Source of the DNA: Botryotinia globosa
Lineage: Eukaryota > Ascomycota > Leotiomycetes > Helotiales > Sclerotiniaceae
Reading direction: 5' to 3'
Assembly: GCA_014898425.1 (NCBI GenBank)
Contig: RCSZ01000010.1
Coordinates: 806,001 to 870,000, forward strand
DNA length: 64,000 nucleotides
This document shows positions 39,129 to 51,223 of the stretch, one piece after another. Numbering within the stretch: position 1 is the stretch's first letter; every line of letters starts with the position of its first letter. The notes under the pieces were generated by a model. It made no database searches. It saw only the letters and a program-made list of their open reading frames with translations, and had not been told where the DNA came from. A program made the translations under genes and the position numbers.

Positions 39129-40582
39129 ATGGTGTACGTACGACAAGAAAAACTTCCAGGCCTTAAGCAGTACAAATATTCCGGTGTCGACCATTCCCTC
39201 TTATCTCGATATGTTCTCAAGCCGTTCTACACGAATTTCGTGATAAAATGTTTCCCGATGAGCATGGCACCGAATCTGATTACTCTCACGGGTTTCAGCT
39301 TCGTCGTTATCAATATCCTGACTTTGTTATGGTATAATCCAACGCTTGATGTGGATTGTCCGCCTTGGGTGTATGCCAGTTGGGCTGTGGGATTATTCTT
39401 GTATCAAACCTTTGACGCGGTCGATGGGACTCAGGCGTATGTTTACATTCATTTCCAATTGACGCGTAAGGAGAAATGCTGACCTGGCGCGTCGGAAACA
39501 CAGACGACGAACACATCAGAGTGGACCGCTTGGAGAGCTCTTCGATCATGGTGTTGACGCAGTCAATACTTCTCTCGAATGTTTGATTTTTGCGGCTTCG
39601 CAGAACTTGGGAATGGGCTGGAAGACAGTCATGGTCTTGTTTGCTTGTGCGAACTTAAATTGTGACCCCTTGCCAGTATATGCTAACGATTGATAGCTCT
39701 CCTCACATTCTACGTACAAACCTGGGACGAATATCATACAAAGACTTTGACATTGGGCTTGATCTCTGGACCTGTTGAAGGAATCGTCATCCTCATCACA
39801 GTCTACGCGTTCACTGCAATTAAAGGTGGGGCGAGCTTCTGGACTCAATCGATGTTCAGGACTGTTGGCATTCCACATTACGCGTTTATTCCTGAATACA
39901 TTTATGAATTACCATTCAATGAGTGGTACATGGTTCAAGGTGGAATTGTGCTGGTTCTCAACACTGTACAAAGGTAAATTTACCCCTCTTTGACCCTTGT
40001 CAAAATGTCTCACAGCTAACGACCCCTCCAGCTCCATAAATGTGATCAAAGCTCGCAGAGCTCGTGGAGACAGGTCTCGAGGCGCACTTTTGGGTCTCGT
40101 TCCCTTCTTCTTCACGTGGTCGCTCATTCCAGCCTACCTTTATCTCAACCCTGAAATTCTTTACAATCATCTTGTTCCTTTCGTTTTCTTCGCCGGGCTT
40201 GTCAATGCTTACTCGGTGGGCCAGATGATCACTGCCCATTTGGTCAAACTGCCATTCCCTTACACGAATGTATTGAACCTACCGCTTGCTTATGGCGTCT
40301 TTGACTCTGCAGGGCCATTTTTGAAGGAGAATTTTGGGTTTGGATGGCCAAGTGCTCTTGGTGGTGGTGTATACCAGGTCGCATATCTCTTCTGCATGCT
40401 TGGTGTTGCGATTGGAGTTTATGGAAGCTTTGTGGTGAGTAATCGTTCCTCAATTATCTCTTGACATTTGCTAACACCGTAAGGTTGATGTGATTGTTAC
40501 AATTTGCGATTACTTAGACATTTGGTGTCTGACTATCAAACATCCATGGAACGAAGAAGAAGAGGCAAAGAAAGCCAATTAG
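39129..40582 (+). CDS. Choline/ethanolamine phosphotransferase (CPT1/EPT1-like)
   Basis: This is a CDP-alcohol phosphotransferase, which transfers phosphocholine or phosphoethanolamine from the CDP-alcohol to diacylglycerol, the last step of the Kennedy pathway in ER/Golgi membranes. Five exons: 39,129-39,436, 39,504-39,646, 39,697-39,973, 40,032-40,434, 40,484-40,582, giving 409 aa, close to yeast Cpt1/Ept1. The signature DGx2ARx8Gx3Dx3D is complete (D99, G100, A103, R104, G113, D117, D121) and spans the first splice junction. Several hydrophobic segments follow, including YVQTWDEYHT and SGPVEGI, typical of eukaryotic members. Intron 2 uses a weak GTGCGA donor; the alternative GTGACC donor 15 nt downstream would leave only 35 nt. 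The sequence does not decide between choline and ethanolamine. Confidence 0.93.
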
Positions 40583-42605
40583 AATATCTATTTACGACGG
40601 ATGTAACGTGAACATGACGGTAGGGGTTTCTAGCAGGTCGGAGCTGGTTCAGGGTTGGGATGGCTGAGTTGGTATTCGTATGGGTATAACATCTGGTCTG
40701 TATATATACCATTTATAGCGAGTTAAACAAACTAATCCATTTGCCTCTGCAATTCTTCAACTCGGTTGTGCTGCCGAGGATTGAAACTCAATTCAACGTG
40801 ATCCTGATATCAAGATTGAGAAAAGGGCTAGCCAAAATTAGGTTTCTAGTGGCTGCAGAGTTGTGCCGAATTTTAAAATTCGATCTGAGATGCCAGGCGA
40901 GGCTCGCTTCAGAATATCTACCTAATTACCCATGACATTTTCGCATTTCGTTTCTCCCCGCATGTGAAATATTTTTTCCGTTGAACTGTTTCTTATACCA
41001 CCTTCCAAAAAATTCGCCGTCCACCGGATATTGTCAAATTAATCTTTGCAGTTCGGATGAACACAAGCAGCGTCTCGATTTCAATCCTTCGCCCGTTTCT
41101 ACACAACTAATTATTCAGTGCTGCTGAAAGTTTTAGAAATCTCAGCCCATATGAAGCCGAAACCGCGAGATCAGTATTCCAGGGTTGTAGTGACGATGAA
41201 TACCCAGGTCGATCTTCTTTCGATCCGCCATGGTTAAATTCAATCTGTTCTGCATTTCTAATTCGGAGGTTATATAAATCTCCGAAGGAAGTCGGTTGAG
41301 TTAAGCTTGATCTGAAGTTCGATCTGAGCCTGCATTTCCCAGTTTATCTTGCAAAATCTGCATGGTGTTGCCCCAACCCCGCACAATGCAATGGAGATTT
41401 GAAGACGGGGAAGATGCACAATTATGTTTTACCAAATGTCTTTGTCTATTTAAGCTTTTATATTGTCTCTGTATCGAGATCCATATATGAATTGCTTTTC
41501 TGTACTTTGAGATGGCTATTTATCACTCAAAATGAGATCGCTTAATCATCTTACGATGTTGGCTATTTCGTTCTCGAATTAGACGAATGACATGACATTG
41601 AAAAGTAGGAGGGAAAATATAATGAGATTCATGGAAATGTCGAACAAGAGCGTAATGCACCTGCTCCCCAAGTAATACCAAGGGGGAGGCGGAGTACGAA
41701 GGAGGGTCGGAGGGGTCACGGGGATAGATAAAGCAAATTAGGGAGTACCAGCCTAGTTGAAATTGGTATACAAGAGAAGGGAGTCGGGGCGATTTTTGTT
41801 CTTTTTGGAATTGGGAGTTAATGGATTTACTGTTTGCCAAATGTATTAAATTGTACGTAGGTATGGTTCATGTGAAGCTAGCCTCAATTAGTACTACCAA
41901 GAGCCCTGTCCTGCATCAGAACTCTTCACCTCGTAGCTATTACACCTCAATGTAATAATCTTCAACCTCCGAATGCCCTCATCATAGTCTGCGCTGCTCA
42001 TAATACTCTTTAGAGGGCAATACTTTAATACAGAATAGGTACTACTTAGTAGTTTCCTGCATGAACTCGCTTAATCACTTTTTACTGAATCCCATTGCTG
42101 ATCAATAACAAAGAATCAGTTCAATGATGGGTCATGGAATCTTGAGGGGTTTCTATTACAATGAAAGGAAATTATGGAAACTCTGTGCAGTTTTAGGGCA
42201 TGTCATTAATAGTCGGCTTTCATGAGCAGCCGACCAGTTCCATTATTCCGTGGATCTGGCTTATATGGAGACTCTCATATGACAAGAATAGACTAGCTAA
42301 AATCTAGTCTTTTATCGGTCAATCTGGCATGCAAACTGAACATTCGAAGAGCCTTTCGAAGATTCAAATGTGACTATCCGAGAAATGCCAAGAGTGGAAC
42401 GACTTTAAGAATGAGAGATAAATTGTATAGCGTTCACTAAACGCTCTAATTATTTCATGAAGACTTACTACCACCTCAAACTCCAAAGAGGAACGCAAAT
42501 AAGAACTCCTTGATGTCCTTCACTCGTCTTAAGCAGTCTACCTCGTCCCATATGTCCAACAATCAACCTTAACACCTTTGAAATTCTTCCAAGCCATCTC
42601 ATAAA
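40583..42605. other. Intergenic, no gene seen
   Basis: About 2 kb of normal composition. Short open frames lack ATG starts or motifs. The left part holds the 3' end of the phosphotransferase transcript (tatatatacc near 40,701). I see no RNA gene. Confidence 0.5.
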
Positions 42606-43574
42606 TCATAGTAACTCATCACTGCCACTTGCGACACTGTTCTCGATTGCATCTAGTATTGCGCTCTCCTCGAAAACTGGTCCTTGCCCATCGCACTTCG
42701 CAGCGTTCTTCAGCCTTTCACTAACGATTCCTACATCCACCAGACCTTGCTTGTACAGCGGATGTTTGATGATATAGTCCCACGTCGCACCCGCCGCCAA
42801 CAACCTTTCCCCTTTATCACTCGTTACGATTCGATGGCTGGGAAATTTATTGTCGTGCGCATGTAGAACCTCACTGTAAAAGTCCGTAGGGGTATATCTC
42901 ATGGGCCCGACATTCGATATAGGTTGCGAACCTCCATGGTTCGAATGCCTGTACGTCGCTTTCAATATTTCATTTTCCGTCGCAGCTTTTGTAAGCTGTA
43001 GCTTCAATCGCTCGTTTTCTTGAGCCAGATCTCCGGTACTTTTTTCGAACTCTGCAAGTTTGGCTTCTAACTCTTTTACATGTCGCTCTTTGCGTTCTCG
43101 GAAGGCCCGTTGTCTGATTTCTCAGGTCTTAGTATACTATGGTACAAAGTAAAGCTTCAAAACGAGTGAGCTCAAAGAAATGATCTTACGCTTGGCGATT
43201 TTGGGCTTTGCGCCGGGATTGTGCCGGTGTCAAATTCTCCTCCTCGTCGCTATCTCGTCGCATCGCATCGTCGATTGAATCGGTAGGCATGTCGGTGTAT
43301 ATGGGATGGGAGATCGATGGTTTGTGCTGTGAAAGCGGGGTTGTGACTTTGGGAATGCGTGAGTCGTAATGATTGGCATAATCATAGGGTTGGAATTGAT
43401 CGAAGACATCCTGCTGTTTGATGTTAGCAGGAACATTCTGCTCACAGGAGATGGGCCAAATACAGGCGGAGAGTTGCTGAATTCATCGGTAGTTGATGCG
43501 TTTGTGTGGGTTGGAGTAGGAGGAAGAAGAGGGAAGAACGGCTGAGCATTCGGAGTGTAATATGAATAATCCAT
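42606..43574 (-). CDS. bZIP transcription factor of the Yap/AP-1 type
   Basis: Three exons on the minus strand: 43,464-43,574, 43,190-43,413, 42,606-43,113, giving about 280 aa. The basic region contains NRQAQRAFRERKERH, the fungal Yap/AP-1 signature (N..AQ..FR), split by intron 2 between Gln and Ala. A leucine-zipper helix follows (VKELEAKLAEF...ENERLKLQL). The C-terminus has TWDYIIKHPLYKQGLVDVG and a terminal GSDELL, as in KapC/RsmA/Fcr3-like factors. There is a single Cys in that tail and no Cys-rich redox domain like Yap1, so a classical oxidant-sensor role is unlikely. Intron 1 is best read as 50 nt (donor GTATTT); the GTGAGC donor would give only 32 nt. Its acceptor is a tandem CAGCAG. 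It should bind DNA as a dimer in the nucleus; its targets are unknown. Confidence 0.88.
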
Positions 43575-46500
43575 CTTGGATGTTGAAAGGAGATCGATGC
43601 GCCAAGAGCTTTATCAAGTAAGAGCTACACTGTCAAACAGTATTTAATATCTTCTCTTCAATAGGAGATATTTCTTCGATTGTATTAATGTATCCGCAAA
43701 TGGTTACAGTATTATGAACTCTTGAAATGAATTTGATGGCTTCGGAAGGCTTGTGAGGTGGTAAATGCTTGGAGCATTTGTGAATAAGGTTATCCGCTAG
43801 GAACCCTGGAATGTGGTAAGGCTCGTAGCGATAAAAACGCCTGAGCATCACAAATCTTCCCCCCTCGCCCCTTCAATACAATTCGGTAAAACAGGATTAA
43901 GATCACATTGCACAGATACTTCATACTTATCCGACTGCAATAACTTGGCAGACTTGTGCGTTTAATAACTTGGAATCTCAACCATGGGACCTCTTCACTT
44001 ATATACTCCGTGACTGAGTATACTAGTAGTTGTACCTATATATGGATACTCGGTCGCAACCGTTGCAACAAACAGCTGACGGAGGGAATTCAACAATGTC
44101 ACTTAAAAACCGATTAAAATCAAGCGTATGTATCTTCATCTGACAAAACACCCTGAATCCATATACGAGCTGTGCTGTTGTTGCTGACACCCATCGGCAA
44201 ATCGAACAGAGTATTCCAAGGCGAGAGGCTCGAAAACTCACTGGTTATCTCCAAGTAAGCAGCAGCGGGATAGATAGAACGTAACAGTGGGATAAAATCC
44301 GAACTACTGTCGTTCACAAGAGAGGTCGCTCGATATCCTCCCAATTCGGATGGCATATAACACGCATGTCCCGAGTTCGGTAGATGAACTGGTTCGAGTT
44401 ACAGGCGCTCTTTATGTGCATATGCATGTTTGGTGTCATACGTGTGTGAGCCTGCCTTGTGCTTCCAGTGACGACCATAACGACCCTTGCTTGCCGTTCC
44501 GCCGATCACTAGGCTTTTGTCAATCATCGGCAAGCATGTATCTTCACAGATCAGACGCGAAGGATCAATAAGCTTAACTATAAATTGCTACATATCGAGA
44601 AACGACAATATTGCAACAGGGCTGCTAGAATACATGTCGCCTAGCTCTTATGGAGCTCAGAGATCTAATCCCCCAGCTTCATATACTCACATGTCAGTCA
44701 TCTTTTCTTACGTCTTGCAACCATACGTATATACGTATTAAAGCAACCTTCACTCGGTGATAAGTAACATTCATACACTGAAATTTGGTTTCGCAATCGC
44801 GAGAGTCAACCAACTCTCCGGGCTAGAGCAGTAATCAATTCAATACACGAACTTACATCCAGATACTCTCACAATCCTCTCTACTCTTTTGATATCGAGT
44901 TACTATCGAGCCCATAGCAGCGTTATAGGGAGATGAACAAGGCTCCATAGGCCACTTCTTGTAGTTCCGAGCACGTACTGCAGTGAACAGGTAAGCTTAT
45001 TCCTGTGTTTCATGTTTTATCTTTCATAGTGGAATGTTGTTTGTACCGATATCATTTGAATGCTGGTGTAACAAATGATTCACACTTATATGCATGATCT
45101 TTTGAGAGGTCAATGAGGAGCGAGAGGAAACTCATCAGCTGAGATTCGCCATCACACATTCCTTAGAGCTTACCAGAGTACTAGATACCGGAACAGATAT
45201 AGAAGAAACCAGCCACTTGCCCTTCCCATGCCAGCCTGAACCTCATCAGTAAATCTGTCTAACAGTTCTAGCGCCTCACTTTTTGATATCCATTGCGCCG
45301 GAGTGACTTATCATAGCTGCACACATGGCTCGCTCTCGCAATCACGTTCTCCTATTCGGCTAATGCTGAGAGTCGTTTTCATCAAAGATTCTCTACATAG
45401 TATCCATTCGGCTATAATGCAGCTCCTATCTCTAACCTAAGTAGTCCAACAAAAGTTCGAGTCTTTAGGCATGACGCTCGGTCAAAACGGAAAAAATACA
45501 GGGAGCTGAATACGCAAATACCTGAAACGTCTATAGATACCATGCTTCCCTTAGCAAGAATCGCATGGTCCCTGGTGCTACCCGTTGACTCTGCGGATCT
45601 CGATTGTAAGCATTACGTCTCGCCAGATGATTAATCTATATTTCAAGAAACTTGGTCATCGCGTACAAGAAGTTCAGCTTTTCGTGTACTTGGAAGCAAA
45701 CTGTTTTTAAGGCTATCGTAATTGGAACATCAGTGATGGGTTTATGAGAGACCGATCCGATATTTGATACCGACTTGTGCTCATCTCACGGGCTTGCGAA
45801 GTCACATCTGAATCCTTTTAGAGTGCTTTCATATAACAGACGATCGGTTACACAAGCAGTGCTAATCCATCACGCGACAAATCTTTATGAGTTTTTGCAT
45901 TATAAAATATAAAACAATGTTCGATCGCATCGTTGAGGCGATGATCGCATCTGCAGACCGAAAGTTATGTTATTCCAACTAGTTTCGCCGATACTTACAA
46001 TTGCTGTCTCTAGGTTGAGTGTTGTTTCAATAAATGCACTCTAGATTTGACACCCATCTTGGTCTCAAAATCAAAATTCTCGGTGTAAGGGTGTCCAAGT
46101 CTTGTCAGTGATAAACTCGTCGAACAAGCGAATTTCAAAATGGTCGATTAGTTTCAACGTGCTCGGAGTCTAGGATTACTCCAGTTCGAATATCACAGCC
46201 CAGGAATATAAAATCTAGAGACTGTAATACTTCACTCTCTCGAAGCGGACGTGTCAAAGACTTTTACTCATGCCGTACACGTGCAGTGTATATGTTCCAT
46301 CTACGGCATTGAAAAAGTAGATAAGAGGTATTTCAATTTCAAACTTGATCTTTTCCCTTTTATGAGATACTCTGCACATATTTTACTCAACCTGCGTCAT
46401 TCTTGTATATTTTATTCTGTGGGTGTATATACAGATACATGTCAAACTCTGAGCGATACTATCTCACATCGCGGACATGTTTTATCCCTGAATCACAACA

Positions 46501-47541
46501 GGAACTTGAATGGCTCATAAGGCATATACATTTTAGGTATGGCCATGATGCCCTTATTCATATGAGCTTTCCTATATACATGAAAGCGTTCAGCTTCGGC
46601 ATATCAGCAGACTCAGATGGCTAGTCGTATGCTCGCATGATAAAAGCCATTACTTCTTCCGGAATCGGTGTCACCTCTACAATTATCATTGTTGAATACA
46701 TGTGATCATATATCTCAGCTACGGTTTCGACTTGGTGGATTGATTTTGAATACCAGATAGTAACTGTCGGTGGTGTTGCAGCCGTTTGGACAATTCAATT
46801 GTCACGTTCTCCACGGAGAAGAAGTCATCTACATAGCTGCGTGGCTACATGATCCCTACAATTTGCACTAATTACAACATTGTCTAACGCAGATAGAGCT
46901 AGCACTCAAGGACAATTTTGATCTGTGGTTATAATAGACATACATGTCAATCATCGTGCTTGTAATCTCATAATGCAACACGTAAATCAACAGCCATGTT
47001 CATGTGGGATTTCTTCCCGAGGTTGAGACTGTAGCTCATTTTTAGAATCCGAATAACATATTGTCTTCAAACGAAATCTGGGAAACATTTGATATTGTAC
47101 ACATAATCTGTGTCACAAGCCAGCCCAGTATATGATGGCTTCCACGTATCCGATGTTCTTGTGCTGAGAGCGGAGCATTGGCCAGGAGCTCAGTGACTAG
47201 TTCTCCTTCATTAATTGTAATATTTCATTTTGTCTTTCACTGGCCACCATGAACGTATCATTGCAAAACAGATCAGCCTCTTTCTCCGATGCGTGAACCA
47301 TCTAAGAATTCATGCTTCTAACTTTCAGGGAAAGACATCAGAGGTAGAGCTCCGATTTAACAACCGAAGTCTACTTTTTTTTGAGATCATTTTCAGATGT
47401 GGCAAGCGAACTCTCCGTACCTTCCTCCATAATTTAAAGCCGAGAAGAAAGCAGTCTCCGACATCCGTACACATATCCGAATCTATTTGGTGCAGGTTGT
47501 AATATGCTGTATAGATTCATCAAACAGTACAAACACAAACA
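43575..47541. other. Long intergenic stretch without a supported gene
   Basis: Nearly 4 kb with normal base composition but only short, motif-free frames on either strand. A perfect 16-bp palindrome ATACGTATATACGTAT occurs near 44,724-44,739. The region just left of 43,900 should contain the bZIP promoter. Non-coding transcripts cannot be judged from sequence alone. Confidence 0.5.
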
Positions 47542-47630
47542 GGCACGTTAAGCAAGCGGTCAAAGCTCCTACCAATACCGAAGGGCAGTGGTCTGTAAAA
47601 AGATTCGTGGGTTCGAATCTCTCACGTGCC
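47542..47630 (+). pseudogene. tRNA-Leu-like sequence with no usable anticodon loop
   Basis: It has a perfect 7-bp acceptor stem (GGCACGT/ACGTGCC), an A discriminator as in tRNA-Leu, a 3-bp D stem with the AGCGGTC core, a long variable arm of class II type (GGTCT/AGATT), and a T arm with GGTTCGAATC. A T7 run at 47,641 could end pol III transcription. The anticodon arm fails: CTACC/GGCAG has a mismatch and a 10-base loop, and the alternative CCTAC/GAAGG has a mismatch and lacks U33. It is probably a tRNA pseudogene or a tRNA-derived SINE head. Confidence 0.6.
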
Positions 47631-47962
47631 ATCCAATCAATTTTTTTCAACATTTTTGACACTTCACGATAAGAAGCTATATTCGAAAGTGATAATCCGC
47701 ATCGTAACAATATTCGATCGCGTAGAGAGTGACTTGTATGAGGCTGCTCGCGGGTCCAGTATGCTCATTCCTTCTTCGACGGACTTTTAGAACAATGGAG
47801 CTGCAAAAACTTCCAATACATTCGGGCCATAATATTTGCTTAAACAGTTCAAATTGTCTATATGCTTTAATGTACCTACACAATTTATAAGTGATGAGTT
47901 ATAGTTCAGGCGGTGAGCTGTACTAAAAACTGCCGAACATTTGCTCCAAGGTCAGTTATTTA

Positions 47963-48940
47963 CTAGAGTTCAAGTAGGAATCCGGAACAGTCATCGTCTT
48001 TATCACCGTTGTCCGCCCACATGTTGAATCTCGTTTCTCGAGACGCTTTCTTTTGAGCGACGGTTGCTTCCTTCGTCGTTTTCCGCAACTGCCATTCGGC
48101 AAGGGGCGCTGCCTCACGAGCAACAGGCAATAACAATGCCCTGTTCTGATTTTGCTCCGGACTCCAATTAAAGTTCTTGCAGCTCTCTAGATTGAGCATG
48201 ATAAGAGCTTTTAGAGTCAAGTTTGCGTCATTGCCACCATGATGAAGAGAATCATAACAATATGGGATCTGGAAGTATTTTAGGATCACCCAGAGACGTG
48301 CTCTCGTCGCTTCCTTGACAAGACGCCTAAACAAATCGCATGTATCAACTATGATGATGATGTTTGCGAAGTCACTTAGATCCGGCATCAATCCCATCTT
48401 TCTCATATTGAACAAATCATGGAAAATTCCATTGGCTATCAGGATCACTTGATGGGTTTCTGTTGACTGCGGGAAAAGGCTTCCAGTTCATGAGACCCGT
48501 TGAAGCAAATCATTGACTTTGTTTCCTTCTATGTACTCGGGTTCGCCATATCGGAATTTTTTGCTGATTGTTTTTTAACGGTGAAGTCCAAAGCTGTATG
48601 TCGATAGGAGTTTACGCGTGTCAGACGCCGGCTTTTGCTTAAAATCTTGAAGGTCTCTTGTATCCAGTGTACAGATATCGATTTCATTGACCCGAGTTTG
48701 GTCTTTGCTCATCTCGAGATCCATTGATACAATTATGCAGTGTTTAAAAGCATTGTGGCTGTCAGCTTGAAATGGTTCGCAGCTGCATTGTGGTAGTTGT
48801 GATGCCACTTCGGAGGGAAAACCAAAATTCTGTTGAAGTGTTTGGATGACTTTATCCTCCCGGCATGACTGGCAATGAGCTTCTGTGCTTTTGCAGCTTC
48901 CTGTTTGAAGAATGTTTAAATCTTTGAGATGCGAAGTCAT
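47963..48940 (-). pseudogene. Gfd2/YDR514C-like DEDDh nuclease-fold gene broken by two stops
   Basis: One continuous minus-strand frame of 325 codons from ATG 48,940 to 47,963 is interrupted only by TAA at 48,577-48,575 and TGA at 48,490-48,488. The RNase H-like fold common in fungal Gfd2/YDR514C-like proteins is readable across both stops: VSMDLE (D74, E76) with VNEIDICTLDTRDL, FRYGEPEYI between the stops, FHDL (Asp about codon 175), and HHGGNDA (His about 233, Asp about 238). The DEDDh residues are thus kept. No canonical intron removes either stop; the only in-frame options use GTC donors. The first stop is a plausible CAA-to-TAA change. The N-terminus has a Cys-rich stretch. It is most likely a recent pseudogene. 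Confidence 0.72.
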
Positions 48941-49517
48941 TTTTAGGCGTTTGTTTCCAATGATTCAAGGACAGGTGCTAAAATAGCTAGGTATTGTGAG
49001 ATAATTAGATATTGTAAATAGTGAGATAAATTTAAAGTAACTGTGGTCGTATAATGAAATTTGAAGGGACACATAATTAATATTTTCGATGATAATTATG
49101 AGAGGGGGGAAATTTAAAAGATTTATATGGAAATGTTTAGCTTCTATAGAAATCTACTGACTTTCTAGCTTAACCCTAACATTCAGTGACAGCATATGTC
49201 ATTACTAAATAGTACGACCAATAATCTAAACAAAATTAAAACTTTTACTAGTCCTCCGGTACATGAAAATCCCTGGGCACCTTGAAAATCATAGGAAATT
49301 TTGCACATTGGATCAATCAGGTGCGAATTGATATGCTATGCTGAACTTCTTTGGAGTACTGGAACAGCGAGATGTCCCTCATTCTCACGACTTTTCCAAC
49401 GCTTCGCCCTCCTAGATGTAATCTAACAGTTCACAATATCGGTACGTGAAGTAGGATAATATGATATAGCCAACCGCAGCCTCGATGTCACAAAAAAGAG
49501 TGAAAACAATTCCCGTC

Positions 49518-49823
49518 TCAAAGTTTTCTTTTTTTCTCTGAGCTTTCGCTTCCCGCAGGACTTCTTCCTCTCCATCGCTTCGTCGCGTTAATTGACTTTC
49601 CTGCTACGAGCGCGGCCCACATTCTCTTATCTTCTTCCTCGATCATATGTCTCTCGAGGCTCTGACAAGCTTGCTTGAGACTTTTTATGAGCTGCGGAGA
49701 AAGATCTTCGCGTTTCTGAAGTTGCGGGTGGTCACCTTCCGAGTCCGAGAATGAGGCAGATAGGGGACTAGGTCGAGGCGCCATCTTCGACTCAAGCCTG
49801 GAAATTTTCTGTGAACGATACAT
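49518..49823 (-). CDS. Small hypothetical protein
   Basis: The frame is open further upstream without an ATG. The first ATG is at 49,823 (101 aa); a second at 49,784 (MAPRPSPLS, 88 aa) is equally possible. The product is Ser/Pro-rich at the start, then has a charged helix with LIKSLKQACQSLERHMIEEEDKRM written in two parts: LIKSLKQACQSLE and RHMIEEEDKRM. It ends in a basic tail, SSEKKRKL, a possible nuclear signal. I recognise no family. No introns are needed. Codon pattern and charge distribution look protein-like, but a chance frame cannot be excluded. Confidence 0.45.
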   Translation of the reverse strand: MYRSQKISRLESKMAPRPSPLSASFSDSEGDHPQLQKREDLSPQLIKSLKQACQSLERHMIEEEDKRMWAALVAGKSINATKRWRGRSPAGSESSEKKRKL

Positions 49824-51016
49824 TGGAGAGGTGTTCTTTGTATTTGATGTTTTGAGAATTAGAAACTTGATGTACAATGATGGTGTTGAAAATTTATTTA
49901 CGATTATTAAAGATTCCAGAGGATGATATTTCGAGATGCACTGGATTTTCTGCTTCAGTACCGCGTCGTTATGAGGAAATAGAAATGGTGATATATCGAA
50001 TGTAATTGACCCGAGTTATATGAGAATATATATCCGTACCGTAAGATATGAATGACGCAGATTTTTAAGTGTACTTAATATCGATGATGGAATACGGTAG
50101 AAGTGAGTGTGAATGAAGCTACGTGTGGTGGACTCTCTAAGCTACTTGACTAAGCGAACTTTAGTGCGAGGCGAACTTCATCACTAAGAGATCGGATGAA
50201 GCTAAATTCATTACGGTACACGTGTGTCATAAGCTTTTTTTGTCTCTTATGATCAAATGAAAGTATTACATAGATTACGGATAATACATAGGAGAGCTCA
50301 GAGCGGAGAGTTGGGACGTAGGAGAATATAGACTTTGTATTTCTCCCCGAAATGTGTAAGGTTTGAAAGTTCGATAAACTTGCGGTTATTTTTCTGACCG
50401 TATTTCATAATGCCATTCAATGGGCATAGCTATTCTTAGTGAGAATCACCTGTGGCTTTCCCGAAGCTTTGTGAGATGTCATGACACAAATATCCAGATC
50501 TAACTAGACACAGGGACTTGCCCCAAAGATCTTGAAGTCTCCATACTTTAGTAGAACTGCATTATGAGCTCGTAAATTGACAGCCCAAGAGCTTATTTGC
50601 ACCTGCTTAATTGATATACAGCTCTATGGATGTTCCTAGACCTTTCAAGAAATCGGGCATTGTTGTAAAATTTGATCTTTTTTCACCAAGTTCTTTGACA
50701 TTCATCTACAGTCGCATGGTGTTTTGCAGGTATTGTATTGAACCAAAAGTTTTCTTAATGCAGTTCCAAGATTTTCCTTCGTTGTTCAAAATCTTTTTGC
50801 TGGAAGAGACTGTCTAGTTCTACGGCAATCCTATTGTGCTGTCGGCGTTTCATGTTATAACTCACAAAGGAAGGTGTTTATTGTATATTATCCTGTATGA
50901 GTATTAAAACGGGTTCAACTCTGTCACGATTTAAATCACTTCCTCCATTGCACCATCACTGCAAGTATTGAAAACTCAACTCCAAACCACAAGTACCACA
51001 TCACATACTCTCCACG

Positions 51017-51223
51017 ATGTCCAAGATGCCAGCACAGAAGCAACATTTCGACAAACTTCTCGACCTTGAACTCCAGAGGAAGAGAGCGTCAATCAGAAAA
51101 ATCAATGCAGAAACCCGGAAAATAAAGGCAGAAGCAAAATGGTTAGATGCACAAACGAAAAGCATCACCATTTTCAACAAACAGGCTAAAGAAGCCAGCA
51201 ACGGTAGTAATCCAGATACATAA
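51017..51223 (+). CDS. Small basic helical protein, hypothetical (68 aa)
   Basis: ATG at 51,017 follows a C/A-rich leader (ccacatcacatactctccacgATG), typical for this genome. The product is almost entirely amphipathic helix, rich in Lys, Arg, Glu and Ala (LDLELQRKRASIRKINAE, then TRKIKAEAKWLDAQTKS), and could form a coiled coil. There is no signal peptide or membrane segment. It ends after a short polar tail, SNGSNPDT. It may be a complete mini-protein or the first exon of a longer gene; no downstream exon is evident. Confidence 0.45.
   Translation: MSKMPAQKQHFDKLLDLELQRKRASIRKINAETRKIKAEAKWLDAQTKSITIFNKQAKEASNGSNPDT

Noticed and set aside
44350..44741. Overlapping frames near 44.4-44.7 kb and 46.2-46.6 kb
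   Set aside because: Short, non-ATG or Cys/His-rich without pattern; no exon model.
47483..47710. Minus-strand 75-codon frame
   Set aside because: Covers the tRNA-like sequence in antisense; not coding.
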